Notes: generated from the sequence alone by a model not told the origin. DNA of 64,000 nt from Paucibacter sp. PLA-PC-4 (GCF_026241155.1 NZ_JAPFGP010000013.1:1-64000), one strand, 5' to 3'; shown: positions 17,607 through 25,675, numbered from the stretch's first letter. Numbers and translations are program-made.

Positions 17607-18365
17607 ATGTCCACCTCGCGTTATCTCGCCCTCGGCGCGCTGGCCGCCGCCAGCCTTTCCGCCCACGCTGCCATTGAGCTCGGCGATGCGAACCTGAGCT
17701 ACCAGCAAAGCTTCGACAGCCTGGCCGCCTCCGGCACCAGCAGCGTGCTGCCCGCCGGCTGGGCGTTTTTGGAAACGGGCACCAATGCCAACACGACCTA
17801 TGCTGCGGGCACTGGCAGCGGCACCGCCGGCAATGTCTACAGCTTCGGCAGCGACGGCAGCAGCGAGCGCGCGCTGGGCGGCCTGCTGTCGGGCTCGCTG
17901 ACCCCGGTGTTCGGCGCCTCATTCACCAACCAGGCCAGCCGCGCGATCGACAGCCTGGCGATCAGCTATACCGGCGAGCAATGGCGCCTGGGCGCCACTG
18001 GCCGCGCCGACCGCCTGCAGTTCCAGTACAGCACCGATGCCAGCTCACTGAGCACCGGCAACTGGATCAGCGTCAGCGCGCTGGACTTCGGCTCCCTGGT
18101 GAACAGCGGCCCCACCGGAGCGCTGAATGGCAATGTCAACAGTGCGTCGGTCTCCGGCAGCCTGAGCGGTCTGAGCCTGGCCCAGGGCGCCACTGTGTGG
18201 CTGCGTTGGACCGACTTCAATGCCAGCGGCTCCGACGACGGCCTGGCCGTCGACAACTTCAGCCTGAACGCAACCCTGGCCCCGGTGCCCGAGCCGAGCA
18301 GCTATGCGCTGCTGCTGGCCGGCCTGGGCGCAATCGGCCTGGTCGCACGCCGTCGCCGCAGTTGA
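17607..18365 (+). CDS. PEP-CTERM sorting domain-containing secreted protein
   Basis: A 252-residue exported protein: signal peptide (residues 1-21, ending AHA), a Gly/Ser/Ala-rich beta-sandwich middle, and a textbook PEP-CTERM tail. The tail has VPEPSSYALL near residue 227, a hydrophobic helix, and a final Arg cluster RRRRS. Exosortase cuts at the PEP motif and places such proteins at the cell surface or in the matrix. Exosortase is not in the window. ATG 17607 is chosen over an upstream in-frame start because AGGGA precedes it and the signal peptide starts there. Confidence 0.9.
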   Translation: MSTSRYLALGALAAASLSAHAAIELGDANLSYQQSFDSLAASGTSSVLPAGWAFLETGTNANTTYAAGTGSGTAGNVYSFGSDGSSERALGGLLSGSLTPVFGASFTNQASRAIDSLAISYTGEQWRLGATGRADRLQFQYSTDASSLSTGNWISVSALDFGSLVNSGPTGALNGNVNSASVSGSLSGLSLAQGATVWLRWTDFNASGSDDGLAVDNFSLNATLAPVPEPSSYALLLAGLGAIGLVARRRRS

Positions 18366-18473
18366 CGCCGCTGCAGGGTCCGGCACCGGGAGGTCGCCGG
18401 GCTCTGCAGTTCATCACGTCGCTGCTGCAGTCTGTCGGCCAGCGCTAGGTCGGCAAGTGGGCTCTTGTTATGG

Positions 18474-18493
18474 TGTGCTACATCAGCAACACA
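18474..18493. promoter_or_regulatory. Candidate GntR (YtrA-type) operator
   Basis: TGTGCTACATCAGCAACACA is an imperfect dyad, with GTGT-GCT facing AGC-AACAC, ending 13 bases before the GntR start. YtrA-type regulators bind inverted repeats with GTGT/ACAC ends in their own promoter, so autorepression of this operon is the likely role. Binding is inferred. Confidence 0.45.
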
Positions 18494-18506
18494 CAAGGCC
18501 CACGCC

Positions 18507-18860
18507 ATGCAGCGCTGGAACGATTCAAGTCCTATCTATCAGCAGCTCGCCGACCGTCTGGCCGTGCAGTTGCTGGACGGCAGCCCACCCGAGGGTGAGG
18601 CCCTTCCCTCAGTGAGGGCGCTGGCCAGCCAGTACCTGATCAATCCGCTGACCGTCAGCCGGGCCTTGCAGGCCCTGGTGGACAACGGCCTGGTTGAGCC
18701 GCGCCGCGGCCTGGGCATGTATGTGCAGCCCGGGGCCCGGTCACGCCTGCTGAAGAGCGAGCGCGAGCAGTTTTTGCGGCAGGAGTGGCCGGCTCTGCGT
18801 GCCAAACTGCGCCGCCTGGGACTGAGCGCCAAGGATCTGAACTGGGAAGAACAGCAATGA
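18507..18860 (+). CDS. GntR-family transcriptional regulator, YtrA subfamily
   Basis: A 117-residue regulator with an N-terminal winged helix (PIYQQLADRLAVQLLDG, LPSVRALASQYLINPLTVSRAL) and only a short helical tail. This architecture defines the YtrA subfamily, which controls adjacent ABC transporter genes. Its stop overlaps the ATPase start (ATGA). ATG 18507 is chosen because the wHTH begins right after it. A dyad overlapping the likely promoter suggests autoregulation. Confidence 0.88.
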   Translation: MQRWNDSSPIYQQLADRLAVQLLDGSPPEGEALPSVRALASQYLINPLTVSRALQALVDNGLVEPRRGLGMYVQPGARSRLLKSEREQFLRQEWPALRAKLRRLGLSAKDLNWEEQQ

Positions 18861-19747
18861 GCGATCACAACACCCCCCTCGTCGAGGCACGCGGACTGAG
18901 CCTGCGCTATGGCAGCAAAACCGCCGTCGATGACATCAGCTTCACGATCCCCAAGGGGCGCGTCGTCGGCCTGCTGGGTCACAACGGCGCCGGCAAAACC
19001 TCGCTGATGAAGGCCCTGGTGGGTCTGCTGCCAGCGCAAGGTGAGCTGTCGGTGCTGGGCCTGAACCCGGGCCGGCAGCGCGAGACACTGCTGCAAAACA
19101 TGAGCTACATCCCCGACGTGGCCGTGCTGCCGCGCTGGGCCAAGGTGTCAGAGTTGATCACCTTGATGAGCGGGCTGCAGCCGCGCTTCTCGGCTGAGCG
19201 CGCCCGCGCCCTGCTCAAGCGCACCAGCGTGGGTCTGAACGATAAGGTCAAGAGCCTGTCCAAGGGCATGGTGACCCAGGCTCATCTGGCGCTGATCGCA
19301 GCGATAGACACCAAACTGATGATCCTCGACGAGCCGACGCTGGGCCTGGACGTGATGTCTCGCAAGAGCTTTTACGAGATGCTGATCGACGAGTGGTGCG
19401 ACGGTGAGCGCAGCGTGCTGATCTCCACCCACCAGGTCGAGGAGATCGAGACCCTGCTGAGCGACGTGATGATGCTGGACATGGGCCGGCTGGTGCTGAA
19501 CATCAGCCTGGAGGAGATGGACTCGCGCTTTATCGCGCTGAGCCATGACCCGGCCGCCGCCGATGCGGTGGCGGCCGCCCATCCGCTGCTGCGCTACCGC
19601 CAGCAGGGCCGACCGGCGGCGCTGTTTGATGGCGCGCCGCCGCCTCAGCTCGAAGCAATGGGCCAGCGCTTTCGGCCCAGCCTGGTCGACCTGTTCATGG
19701 CGCTGACGCGCAAGCCCGAAATGCAGTCATCCAGCAGCCAAGCCTGA
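18857..19747 (+). CDS. ABC transporter ATP-binding protein (YtrB-like)
   Basis: A 296-residue ABC ATPase with Walker A GHNGAGKT (41-48), signature LSKGM, Walker B LMILDEPTLGLD and switch His in STHQVEEIE. The signature is LSKGM rather than LSGGQ, common in this exporter branch. A C-terminal ~75-residue extension is family-variable. Together with the following permease it probably forms a type-V exporter for a lipid, peptide or antibiotic, controlled by the GntR protein upstream. Confidence 0.92.
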   Translation: MSDHNTPLVEARGLSLRYGSKTAVDDISFTIPKGRVVGLLGHNGAGKTSLMKALVGLLPAQGELSVLGLNPGRQRETLLQNMSYIPDVAVLPRWAKVSELITLMSGLQPRFSAERARALLKRTSVGLNDKVKSLSKGMVTQAHLALIAAIDTKLMILDEPTLGLDVMSRKSFYEMLIDEWCDGERSVLISTHQVEEIETLLSDVMMLDMGRLVLNISLEEMDSRFIALSHDPAAADAVAAAHPLLRYRQQGRPAALFDGAPPPQLEAMGQRFRPSLVDLFMALTRKPEMQSSSSQA

Positions 19748-19759
19748 GGAGCAAGAATC

Positions 19760-20647
19760 ATGTGGACACGATTTCAAACCCTGATGCTGCGCGAGTGGAT
19801 GCAGCACCACAAGGGCTGGCTGCTGGTGATGCTGTTGCCACCGGCGATCTTTCTGGCACTGCTGCCCTTCGGCCAGGTCGAGCTTGAGATGGCCGAGCTG
19901 TCGCCGCTAGCTCTGGCCGCGATGGCCACGGCCCTATGCGCCGTGGCAGTCACCGGTCTGAGCTGGGGCGCGGTGATGCTGCAGCTGCCCGGCCTGGCGC
20001 GACGCGACCGGCAGGACCGCTCGATCGAGTTCTGGCTCTCGCTGCCGGCCGGCCACAGCGAGAGCATCGGCGCAACCCTGTTGATGCATGTGCTGCTGGT
20101 GCCGCTGCTGGCGCTGATGGTGGGCAGCGTGCTCGGTCTGGTCATCGCGGCGGGCGTGGTCGTCAAGTTGGGCGGGCTCGCTGCGCTGGCCGAGGTGTCC
20201 TGGACGGCTCTGCTGGCCGCCGGCCTGGCCGGCCTGGCGCGCCTGGCTCTGGGACTGGTGCTGATGAGCTTGTGGTTGGCCCCGCTGTTCATGATCTTGA
20301 TGGCCGCCTCGGCCTGGCTCAAGCGGTGGGGGGTGCCGGCGGTGATCGCCACGATCGTGATCGGTGGCAATGTGCTGGACAAGGTTTACGCCAACCCCAT
20401 CATCTGGAAACTGCTGAACGCCCAGCTCCATGGTGCGGGGACAGCCTTCACCAACCACGAGGACGAGCTCGACGCTCTGCGCTACTCGAACGGAGGCGTG
20501 GCCGAGTTCGGCGGCGGCGTGGCCCGATGGGCACTGCAGGACTCGCTGGCCGCACTGCAGAATCTTGCCTCGCCCCATCTGCTGGGCGGCCTGCTGGTGG
20601 CGGCCGCCTGCTTCGGGTTGCTGGTGCTGCGCCGCAGTCGGCCCTGA
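19760..20647 (+). CDS. ABC transporter permease subunit
   Basis: A 295-residue membrane protein with about six hydrophobic segments and a large C-terminal loop. It starts 12 bases after the ATPase stop with GAGGAGCAAGAATC before the ATG. It shows no clear permease signature but its position and topology make it the membrane half of the exporter. Transcription ends at the hairpin just downstream. Confidence 0.85.
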   Translation: MWTRFQTLMLREWMQHHKGWLLVMLLPPAIFLALLPFGQVELEMAELSPLALAAMATALCAVAVTGLSWGAVMLQLPGLARRDRQDRSIEFWLSLPAGHSESIGATLLMHVLLVPLLALMVGSVLGLVIAAGVVVKLGGLAALAEVSWTALLAAGLAGLARLALGLVLMSLWLAPLFMILMAASAWLKRWGVPAVIATIVIGGNVLDKVYANPIIWKLLNAQLHGAGTAFTNHEDELDALRYSNGGVAEFGGGVARWALQDSLAALQNLASPHLLGGLLVAAACFGLLVLRRSRP

Positions 20648-20666
20648 TCAGGCGCAAGCCCAAAAC

Positions 20667-20688
20667 AAAGCCCGCTGCGGGCTTTCTT
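20667..20688. terminator. Bidirectional terminator between convergent genes
   Basis: AAAGCCCGC and GCGGGCTTT form a near-perfect hairpin (20667-20685) with T-rich sequence after it on the plus strand and A-rich sequence on the other side. It sits between the ABC permease stop (20647) and the ferritin-like gene stop (20692) and can end both transcripts. Confidence 0.8.
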
Positions 20689-20691
20689 GAC

Positions 20692-21552
20692 TCAGGCTGT
20701 CTGCGGCCCGGCCGCTGCGGCGGCCACCTTGGCCGCCATTTCCTTTCGAAAGCGGTTGAGCTCCTGCACGCTGGCGAAGCTGCGCTCCATCAGCAGGCTC
20801 ATGTTGTGGAGGATGCGCTCCACCACCTTGGTCTCCCAGACCGCGTCGAACTGGATCTGCTTGTCCAGCCAATGTTCCAGCCAATCGGGATCGGGAACGC
20901 GGCTCTGAATGGTGTCGCGCGGGAACAGCGCAGCGTTGACATGCAGATTGGTGGGGTGCAGGGCCTGGGCCGTGCGGCGCGCGCTGGCCATGAGCACACC
21001 CACCTTGGCAAACGCGGCCCGGGCCTCGTCGCCGAACTTGCTCATTGCCCGCTTCATATAGCGCAGATAGGCACCGCCATGGCGGGCCTCGTCTCGCGCC
21101 AGGGTTTCGTAGATCGCCTTGATGACCGGCTCGGTATGCCACTCGGCAGCACGCCGGTACCAGTGATTCAGCCGAATCTCGCCGCAGAAATGCAGCATGA
21201 GCGTCTCCAGCGCCGGCGCCGGGTCGAAGTCGAAGCGCACCTCGTGCAGCTCGGCCTCGGTGGGCACCATCTCGGGACGGAAGCGCCGCAGGTATTCCAT
21301 CAGCACCAACGAGTGCTTCTGCTCCTCGAAAAACCAGACACTCATGAAGGCCGAGAAGTCGCTGTCATCGCGGTTGTCACGCAGAAACATCTCGGTGGCG
21401 GGCAACGCCGCCCACTCGGTGATCGCGTTCATCTTGATGGTGCGCGCTTGATCGTCGCTGAGCCGGCCGGTGTCGAACTTGTCCCAGGGGATGTCCGTGT
21501 CCATATTCCAGCGCACCGCTTCCAACTGCTTGAAAAGTTCGGGATAAAGCAT
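20692..21552 (-). CDS. Ferritin-like diiron protein, possible fatty-acyl desaturase
   Basis: A 286-residue helical protein with a diiron ligand set: EEQKH at residues 76-80 and DEARH at 154-158, with further Glu46/Glu54 and Glu125. Two E-x-x-H pairs of this type are found in acyl-ACP desaturases and related ferritin-like oxidases. Its stretch of about 90 residues between motifs matches that fold. It lies 29 bases downstream of the CarH-like regulator on the same strand, so it is likely co-transcribed with it. Given the lipid genes on the other side, fatty-acid oxidation or desaturation is a reasonable guess, not proven. Confidence 0.75.
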   Translation of the reverse strand: MLYPELFKQLEAVRWNMDTDIPWDKFDTGRLSDDQARTIKMNAITEWAALPATEMFLRDNRDDSDFSAFMSVWFFEEQKHSLVLMEYLRRFRPEMVPTEAELHEVRFDFDPAPALETLMLHFCGEIRLNHWYRRAAEWHTEPVIKAIYETLARDEARHGGAYLRYMKRAMSKFGDEARAAFAKVGVLMASARRTAQALHPTNLHVNAALFPRDTIQSRVPDPDWLEHWLDKQIQFDAVWETKVVERILHNMSLLMERSFASVQELNRFRKEMAAKVAAAAAGPQTA

Positions 21553-21581
21553 GGTCCGTCCTCGGTTGGTCGCTGCCGATT

Positions 21582-22502
21582 TTATGCCTGGCCCGCCCGC
21601 CAGCGCTGCACCTGGGGACCGATGGCCGCGAGATCGGCGATAAGTAACAGCCCACTATGGGGGCTGCGCTTTTGTAGCGCGGCGCTGTTGCCGCCGGCCC
21701 AGAGCTCGAGCGCAACCGGCAGGCGCCCGCGCAACTCGGCCAGCACCTCGGCAACCTGGCCGGCCGCCAGATAGCCGCTGAAGCTCAAAGCCACGATATC
21801 GGAGCGGTGGGCGGCAGCCGCCAGCACGATGTCGCCCAGTGGCGTCTGCACGCCCAAAGACAGGCATTGGCAGCCCTCCAGCGCCAGCAAAGCCTCCGCC
21901 ATCAGCAGGCCCAGGCCATGCTGCTCGCCCGGCAAGGTGGTCAAGAGCACCCGCGGCCGCTCGGCCCGCGCAAGTTGCGGCACCGCCTGGATGGCCTGGC
22001 GCAGCACCAATTGCACCGACTCGCTGTAGATGTGCTCCTCGAACACCTGCAACTCGCCGCGCATCCAAAGCTCGCCCACCTGCGTAGTCAAAGGGGCGAT
22101 GAGTGATAACACTCCTTCCCCCAGCCCCGAGCGCAGCAGCGCCTGCGCCAGCATGCGGCGCAGGCCGTCGACGTCATGAGCACGCAGCGCATCGACAAAA
22201 GGCTGCAACTCGGCCGCCGCCGGGCCGGCCAACCGGGTCTGCTGCTGCGCCTGATCGAGCAGGGATTGCAGGCTGACAACATCGGCCGGCACCAGGCGTC
22301 CGGCGCGGTGGCCCAGGTCCAGCAATCGCTTGATCAGACGCAGCTTCGCCACCTGCTCGGGCGGGTAGGCGCGCTCGCCCAGCGCATCGCGCAGCGGCTG
22401 CGGGAACTGGTAGCGACGCTCCCAGATGCGCAGGCTGTCCTTGCTGATGCCGGTATCCCGCTCGACGGCGGTGATGCCCAGCAAGACCGGCGACTCAGCC
22501 AT
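21582..22502 (-). CDS. CarH/LitR-like B12-binding MerR-family regulator
   Basis: A 306-residue regulator. It has an N-terminal MerR helix-turn-helix (GITAVERDTGISKDSLRIWERRY, residues 9-31), a helical bundle and a C-terminal cobalamin-binding domain. The B12-binding core ExHxxG is E193-Q-H195-G-L-G198. The W-x9-EH motif that cradles adenosylcobalamin in Thermus CarH is W146, E156, H157. In CarH the residue after W is H132, the light-state Co ligand; here it is Met147. CarH and LitR bind DNA in the dark and release on light. The first Met of the good start, 22502, is preceded by a weak GGGA; longer readings are rejected. Confidence 0.85.
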   Translation of the reverse strand: MAESPVLLGITAVERDTGISKDSLRIWERRYQFPQPLRDALGERAYPPEQVAKLRLIKRLLDLGHRAGRLVPADVVSLQSLLDQAQQQTRLAGPAAAELQPFVDALRAHDVDGLRRMLAQALLRSGLGEGVLSLIAPLTTQVGELWMRGELQVFEEHIYSESVQLVLRQAIQAVPQLARAERPRVLLTTLPGEQHGLGLLMAEALLALEGCQCLSLGVQTPLGDIVLAAAAHRSDIVALSFSGYLAAGQVAEVLAELRGRLPVALELWAGGNSAALQKRSPHSGLLLIADLAAIGPQVQRWRAGQA

Positions 22503-22537
22503 GCGTGATCCCGAGGATTTGCTTTCGATTGAAAAAC

Positions 22538-22613
22538 TTGTCTTGGACAAACATGAGACAAAACCAAAATATTGGCTTAGTATGGACGTAACAAGTCGAT
22601 TTGACTAGGACAA
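22538..22613. promoter_or_regulatory. Two near-identical palindromic boxes in the litR-gpx promoter region
   Basis: TTGTC-TTG-GACAA (22538-22550, perfect dyad) and TTGAC-TAG-GACAA (22601-22613) agree at 11 of 13 positions and share the following ACA. They lie 63 bases apart, about six helical turns. The first is 36 bases upstream of the regulator start; the second lies just before the glutathione peroxidase ATG. The arrangement fits a regulator binding two operators between divergent genes. The B12 regulator is the obvious candidate. Confidence 0.5.
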
Positions 22614-22616
22614 ACA

Positions 22617-23174
22617 ATGAACAGACGACTCGCATTGTCCACCGCCAGCGCCCTGATGCTGGGACTGGGTAGCGCCTGGGGCCAGAGCTGCCCGGCCCTG
22701 CTGCAGCGAGAAATGCCGCGCCTGCAGGATGAAAAGCCGCAGCCGCTGTGCCAGTACGCCGGCAAGGTGCTGCTGGTGGTCAACACCGCCAGCTTCTGCG
22801 GCTTCACCGGCCAGTACAAAGCACTGGAGACCTTATCGCAGCGCTATAGCCCGCGCGGGCTGGTGGTGCTGGGCTTTCCATCCAACGACTTCAATCAGGA
22901 GGGTGGCAGCAACAAAGAGATCGCCGAGTTCTGCGAGAACACCTTCAACGTCAAATTCGCGATGTTCAGCAAAACCAGCCTGAGCGCAGGCAAGCCCGAC
23001 AGCAACGGCCTGATCCTGGACCTCGCAAAACGCAGCGGGCAGGCGCCGAAGTGGAATTTCCACAAATACCTGGTGTCCCGCGACGCCAGTGAGGTGCTGA
23101 GCTATGCCTCGGCCACCGATCCACTGAGCCGGCCCTTCACGCTCGAACTCGAACGCCTGCTTGCCAAGCCTTGA
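22617..23174 (+). CDS. Glutathione peroxidase with an export signal
   Basis: A 185-residue GPx with a ~22-residue signal peptide (ending AWG), so it likely acts in the periplasm. The catalytic Cys61 sits in NTASFCGFT, with Gln94 in FPSNDFNQE and Trp146-Asn147 in PKWNFHKYL; the catalytic tetrad is complete. Such enzymes reduce lipid or hydrogen peroxide. It is divergent from the B12-binding regulator and starts just after a putative operator, so light or photo-oxidative regulation is likely. Confidence 0.9.
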   Translation: MNRRLALSTASALMLGLGSAWGQSCPALLQREMPRLQDEKPQPLCQYAGKVLLVVNTASFCGFTGQYKALETLSQRYSPRGLVVLGFPSNDFNQEGGSNKEIAEFCENTFNVKFAMFSKTSLSAGKPDSNGLILDLAKRSGQAPKWNFHKYLVSRDASEVLSYASATDPLSRPFTLELERLLAKP

Positions 23175-23487
23175 AATGGCCGGAACCCGCCCCATGTCCA
23201 TGACTGTTGTATCGCCCGCAGCGCTTGTACCCACTACCAGGGACAGTGCAACGGAACTCGCCGCCAAGCCCTCGTTCAGCGGTTACAAAAGCTTGGCGAA
23301 ACTATCGTGGCCGCAGGTCTTGGAGGAGTCTGCAAAACAACTGTTCTCAGCCGCGCGTCAAAGCGCTAAAGTCAAACCAGAATTTAGGTCGCAAGATCGC
23401 CTCTGCGAAGAGGTCGAAATCCCGAAGCCCTTCTCCTCCTCCTCCCTCCCTCCCTCGTTGGCTTCGGGGCGTCTTGCAACCTCTTTT
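23175..23487 (+). other. Non-coding leader/intergenic stretch with repeats and inverted repeats
   Basis: About 310 bases separate the glutathione peroxidase stop from the first plausible oxidase start. It includes TTGTAT (23207) and TTGTAC (23225) in direct repeat 18 bases apart. CCCGAAGC (23421-23428) pairs with GCTTCGGG (23461-23468) around a pyrimidine-rich loop. The tract ccttctcctcctcctccctc starts near 23428. The frame stays open through this region, but its composition looks non-coding. I see no gene in it. Confidence 0.5.
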
Positions 23488-24906
23488 ATGTCCGGGGCTT
23501 CCGCCGCAGGCGGAAGCCCTCTTCATCTGCGGCGCCAGCCACTGGGCGCTGCCGCCCACGCCGAAACACTGGCCCCCTTTCTCGCCGGCCTGAGCCAGCC
23601 CGACGCCGCGCCGGGCGGGTCGCAGCGACGCATAGCGGTGATTGGCTCGGGCATCAGCGGACTGTCGGCCGCCTGGGCGCTAAGCAGCCAGGCCCAGGTG
23701 AGCCTGTTCGAAGCCGGCGACTACTTCGGCGGCCACACCCATAGCGTCGACGTCGAGCTGGAGCGGCAGCACTGCGCGGTCGACACCGGTTTCTTGGTCT
23801 TCAATGAACGAACCTATCCGCTGCTGATCCAGTTGTTCGCGCAGCTGGGTGTGCAGACCGCAGCCAGCGAGATGTCCTTCTCGGTGCAACTGCCCAAACA
23901 GGATCTTGAGTGGAGCGGCAGCAACCTGAACACCGTGTTCGCACAGCGCCGCAATCTGGCTCGGCCCGCTTTCTGGCGCATGCTCAAGGACCTACTGCGC
24001 TTCAACCAATTGACAACAGCACTGGCTCAACAAGGCAGCGAGACCGCGCTGGCACAACCCATCGCAGCCTTTCTCCACGAGCAGCGTTTCGGCCCTGAAT
24101 TCCGCGACTGGTATCTGCTGCCCATGGTCGCCTGCATCTGGTCCTGCCCGACCGCGCAGATGCTGAGCTTCCCGATCAGCACGTTGATCCGTTTCTGCCA
24201 TAACCACGGCCTGCTGCAGGTCACCAACAGGCCGCAATGGTTCACGGTGCGCGGCGGCGCCCGCCACTATGTGGACCAGCTGTTGCCGCGCATCGCCGAC
24301 CGCCGCCTCAACACGCCCGTCAGCGCTGTGCGCCGCCTGCCCGACGGGGGCGTACAGCTGGCCACGGCGCATGGCAGCGAGCGCTTTGACGCGGTGGTGC
24401 TGGCCACACACAGTGACCAATCGCTGCGTCTGCTCAGCGAGGCCTCGCAGGCCGAGCGCCAGATCCTCGGCGCCATCGGCTATCACCGCAACCGCGCCGT
24501 GCTGCATACCGACACCGCGCTGCTGCCCCGCCGCCACCGCGCCTGGGCGGCCTGGAACTACGAGCATGGCGGCGGCCAGCAAGAGCAGCAGGCCGTCTGC
24601 CTGCACTATCTGCTCAACAGGCTGCAGCCCCTGCCCTGGAAGCAGCCGGTTATCGTCTCGCTGAACCCAGTTCGCGAGCCCCGGGCCGAGCAGGTGCTGG
24701 GCGAGTACGACTACGCACACCCGGTCTTCGACCATGCCGCCACCCGGGCCCAGCAACGCCTGGGCGAGATCCAGGGCCAGGGCGGACTGTGGTTCTGCGG
24801 CGCCTGGACGCGATACGGCTTCCATGAGGACGGCCTGCTCTCGGGTCTGAGCGTGGCGCAGCGCCTGATGGCAAGTTGGGCCGCTGCCACCAGGACCGGC
24901 GCATGA
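23488..24906 (+). CDS. FAD-dependent amine oxidase/NAD(P)-binding oxidoreductase
   Basis: A flavoprotein with the dinucleotide-binding GSGISGLSAAW motif near residues 53-63 (from ATG 23488, 472 residues). The C-terminus (FCGAWTRYGFHEDGLLSG) is the FAD-contacting end of amine-oxidase-like flavoproteins that sit beside DUF1365 and CFA-synthase genes. The start is uncertain. ATG 23488 lacks a ribosome site and overlaps a strong hairpin; a GTG at about 23638 would begin at the first strand and lose no domain. It overlaps the DUF1365 start by ATGA. Proposed role: oxidising or desaturating a lipid intermediate, inferred from context. Confidence 0.8.
   Translation: MSGASAAGGSPLHLRRQPLGAAAHAETLAPFLAGLSQPDAAPGGSQRRIAVIGSGISGLSAAWALSSQAQVSLFEAGDYFGGHTHSVDVELERQHCAVDTGFLVFNERTYPLLIQLFAQLGVQTAASEMSFSVQLPKQDLEWSGSNLNTVFAQRRNLARPAFWRMLKDLLRFNQLTTALAQQGSETALAQPIAAFLHEQRFGPEFRDWYLLPMVACIWSCPTAQMLSFPISTLIRFCHNHGLLQVTNRPQWFTVRGGARHYVDQLLPRIADRRLNTPVSAVRRLPDGGVQLATAHGSERFDAVVLATHSDQSLRLLSEASQAERQILGAIGYHRNRAVLHTDTALLPRRHRAWAAWNYEHGGGQQEQQAVCLHYLLNRLQPLPWKQPVIVSLNPVREPRAEQVLGEYDYAHPVFDHAATRAQQRLGEIQGQGGLWFCGAWTRYGFHEDGLLSGLSVAQRLMASWAAATRTGA
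23495..23524 (+). terminator. Strong hairpin inside or just upstream of the oxidase start
   Basis: GGGCTTCCGCC (23495-23505) pairs over all 11 bases with GGCGGAAGCCC (23509-23519) around a 3-base loop and is followed by TCTTC. It looks like an intrinsic terminator, though the T run is short. Its position suggests transcription from the peroxidase gene ends here, or that it is part of a regulated leader. Confidence 0.6.
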
Positions 24907-25664
24907 GGACTTGGCCGACCCAACCCCTGATCGGAAGAGGCCCGGTGCATCACGGCCGGCTGCGCCCTCGGCCACACCGGTTCAGCTATGCCAGCTACTT
25001 CCTGATGCTGCCAATGCGCAAGCTGAGCACGAATGTCTGCGAGGCGCTAAATCGCAACAGCTGGGGATGGCTGAGCTTTCACGATGCCGACCACGGCGAC
25101 GGTGGCACCGACGCACTGGCGTGGCTCGATCGGCTGCTGGCCAGCGAGGGCATCACGGACGCCGATGGCGAGGTCTGGCTGCACTGCTTCCCGCGTGTGC
25201 TGGGCTATGCCTTCAAGCCGGTCAGCTTCTGGTACTGCCACCGCACGGACGAGAGCCTGGCCGCCATCGTCGTCGAGGTCAACAACACCTTTGGTGAACG
25301 CCACTGCTATCTGCTGTCCGGGCCCGAGATGGCCTATGGCCGCGAGCTGAGCGCTGCCAAGGTCTTTCATGTCTCGCCCTTTTGCCGGGTCGAGGGCCGC
25401 TACCGCTTTCGCTTCCTGCACACCGGTCTGCGCACGGTCGCACGCATCGAACATGAGGACGAGCAGGGTCCGCTGCTGACCACTAGCATCTCCGGCCAAC
25501 TGCAGCCGCTGACCAACGCCAGCGCGCGCGCGGCCTTCTTCGCCCACCCGGCTTTCAGCCTGATGCTGATGGCCCGCATCCACTGGCAGGCCTTGCGCCT
25601 GTGGCTCAAGCGCACACCCTTCTTCGGCAAACCCGCCGCACCGACCCAGTTTCTGACCCGCTAA
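24903..25664 (+). CDS. DUF1365 domain-containing protein
   Basis: A 253-residue protein of the DUF1365 family, which nearly always occurs next to the FAD oxidoreductase and a CFA-synthase-like methyltransferase. Recognisable pieces are the N-terminal VHHGRLRPRPHRFSYASYF, then FPRVLGYAFKPVSFWYCH and VNNTFGERHCYLL. Its biochemical role is not settled. Translation is coupled to the oxidase by a 4-base overlap. A lipid-modifying or lipid-transfer function is inferred from partners only. Confidence 0.88.
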   Translation: MRTWPTQPLIGRGPVHHGRLRPRPHRFSYASYFLMLPMRKLSTNVCEALNRNSWGWLSFHDADHGDGGTDALAWLDRLLASEGITDADGEVWLHCFPRVLGYAFKPVSFWYCHRTDESLAAIVVEVNNTFGERHCYLLSGPEMAYGRELSAAKVFHVSPFCRVEGRYRFRFLHTGLRTVARIEHEDEQGPLLTTSISGQLQPLTNASARAAFFAHPAFSLMLMARIHWQALRLWLKRTPFFGKPAAPTQFLTR

Positions 25665-25675
25665 GCAGCCCGTCC

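Noticed and set aside
19936-21774. Open reading frame of 612 codons across the ABC permease and opposite the ferritin-like gene
   Set aside because: It crosses a terminator and overlaps two real genes; the translation is compositionally biased.
22506-22535. TGATCC as a sigma-E (ChrR-type) -35 element near litR
   Set aside because: No TAAGA-like -10 lies at the required ~18 bases; the sequence there is tgaaaa.
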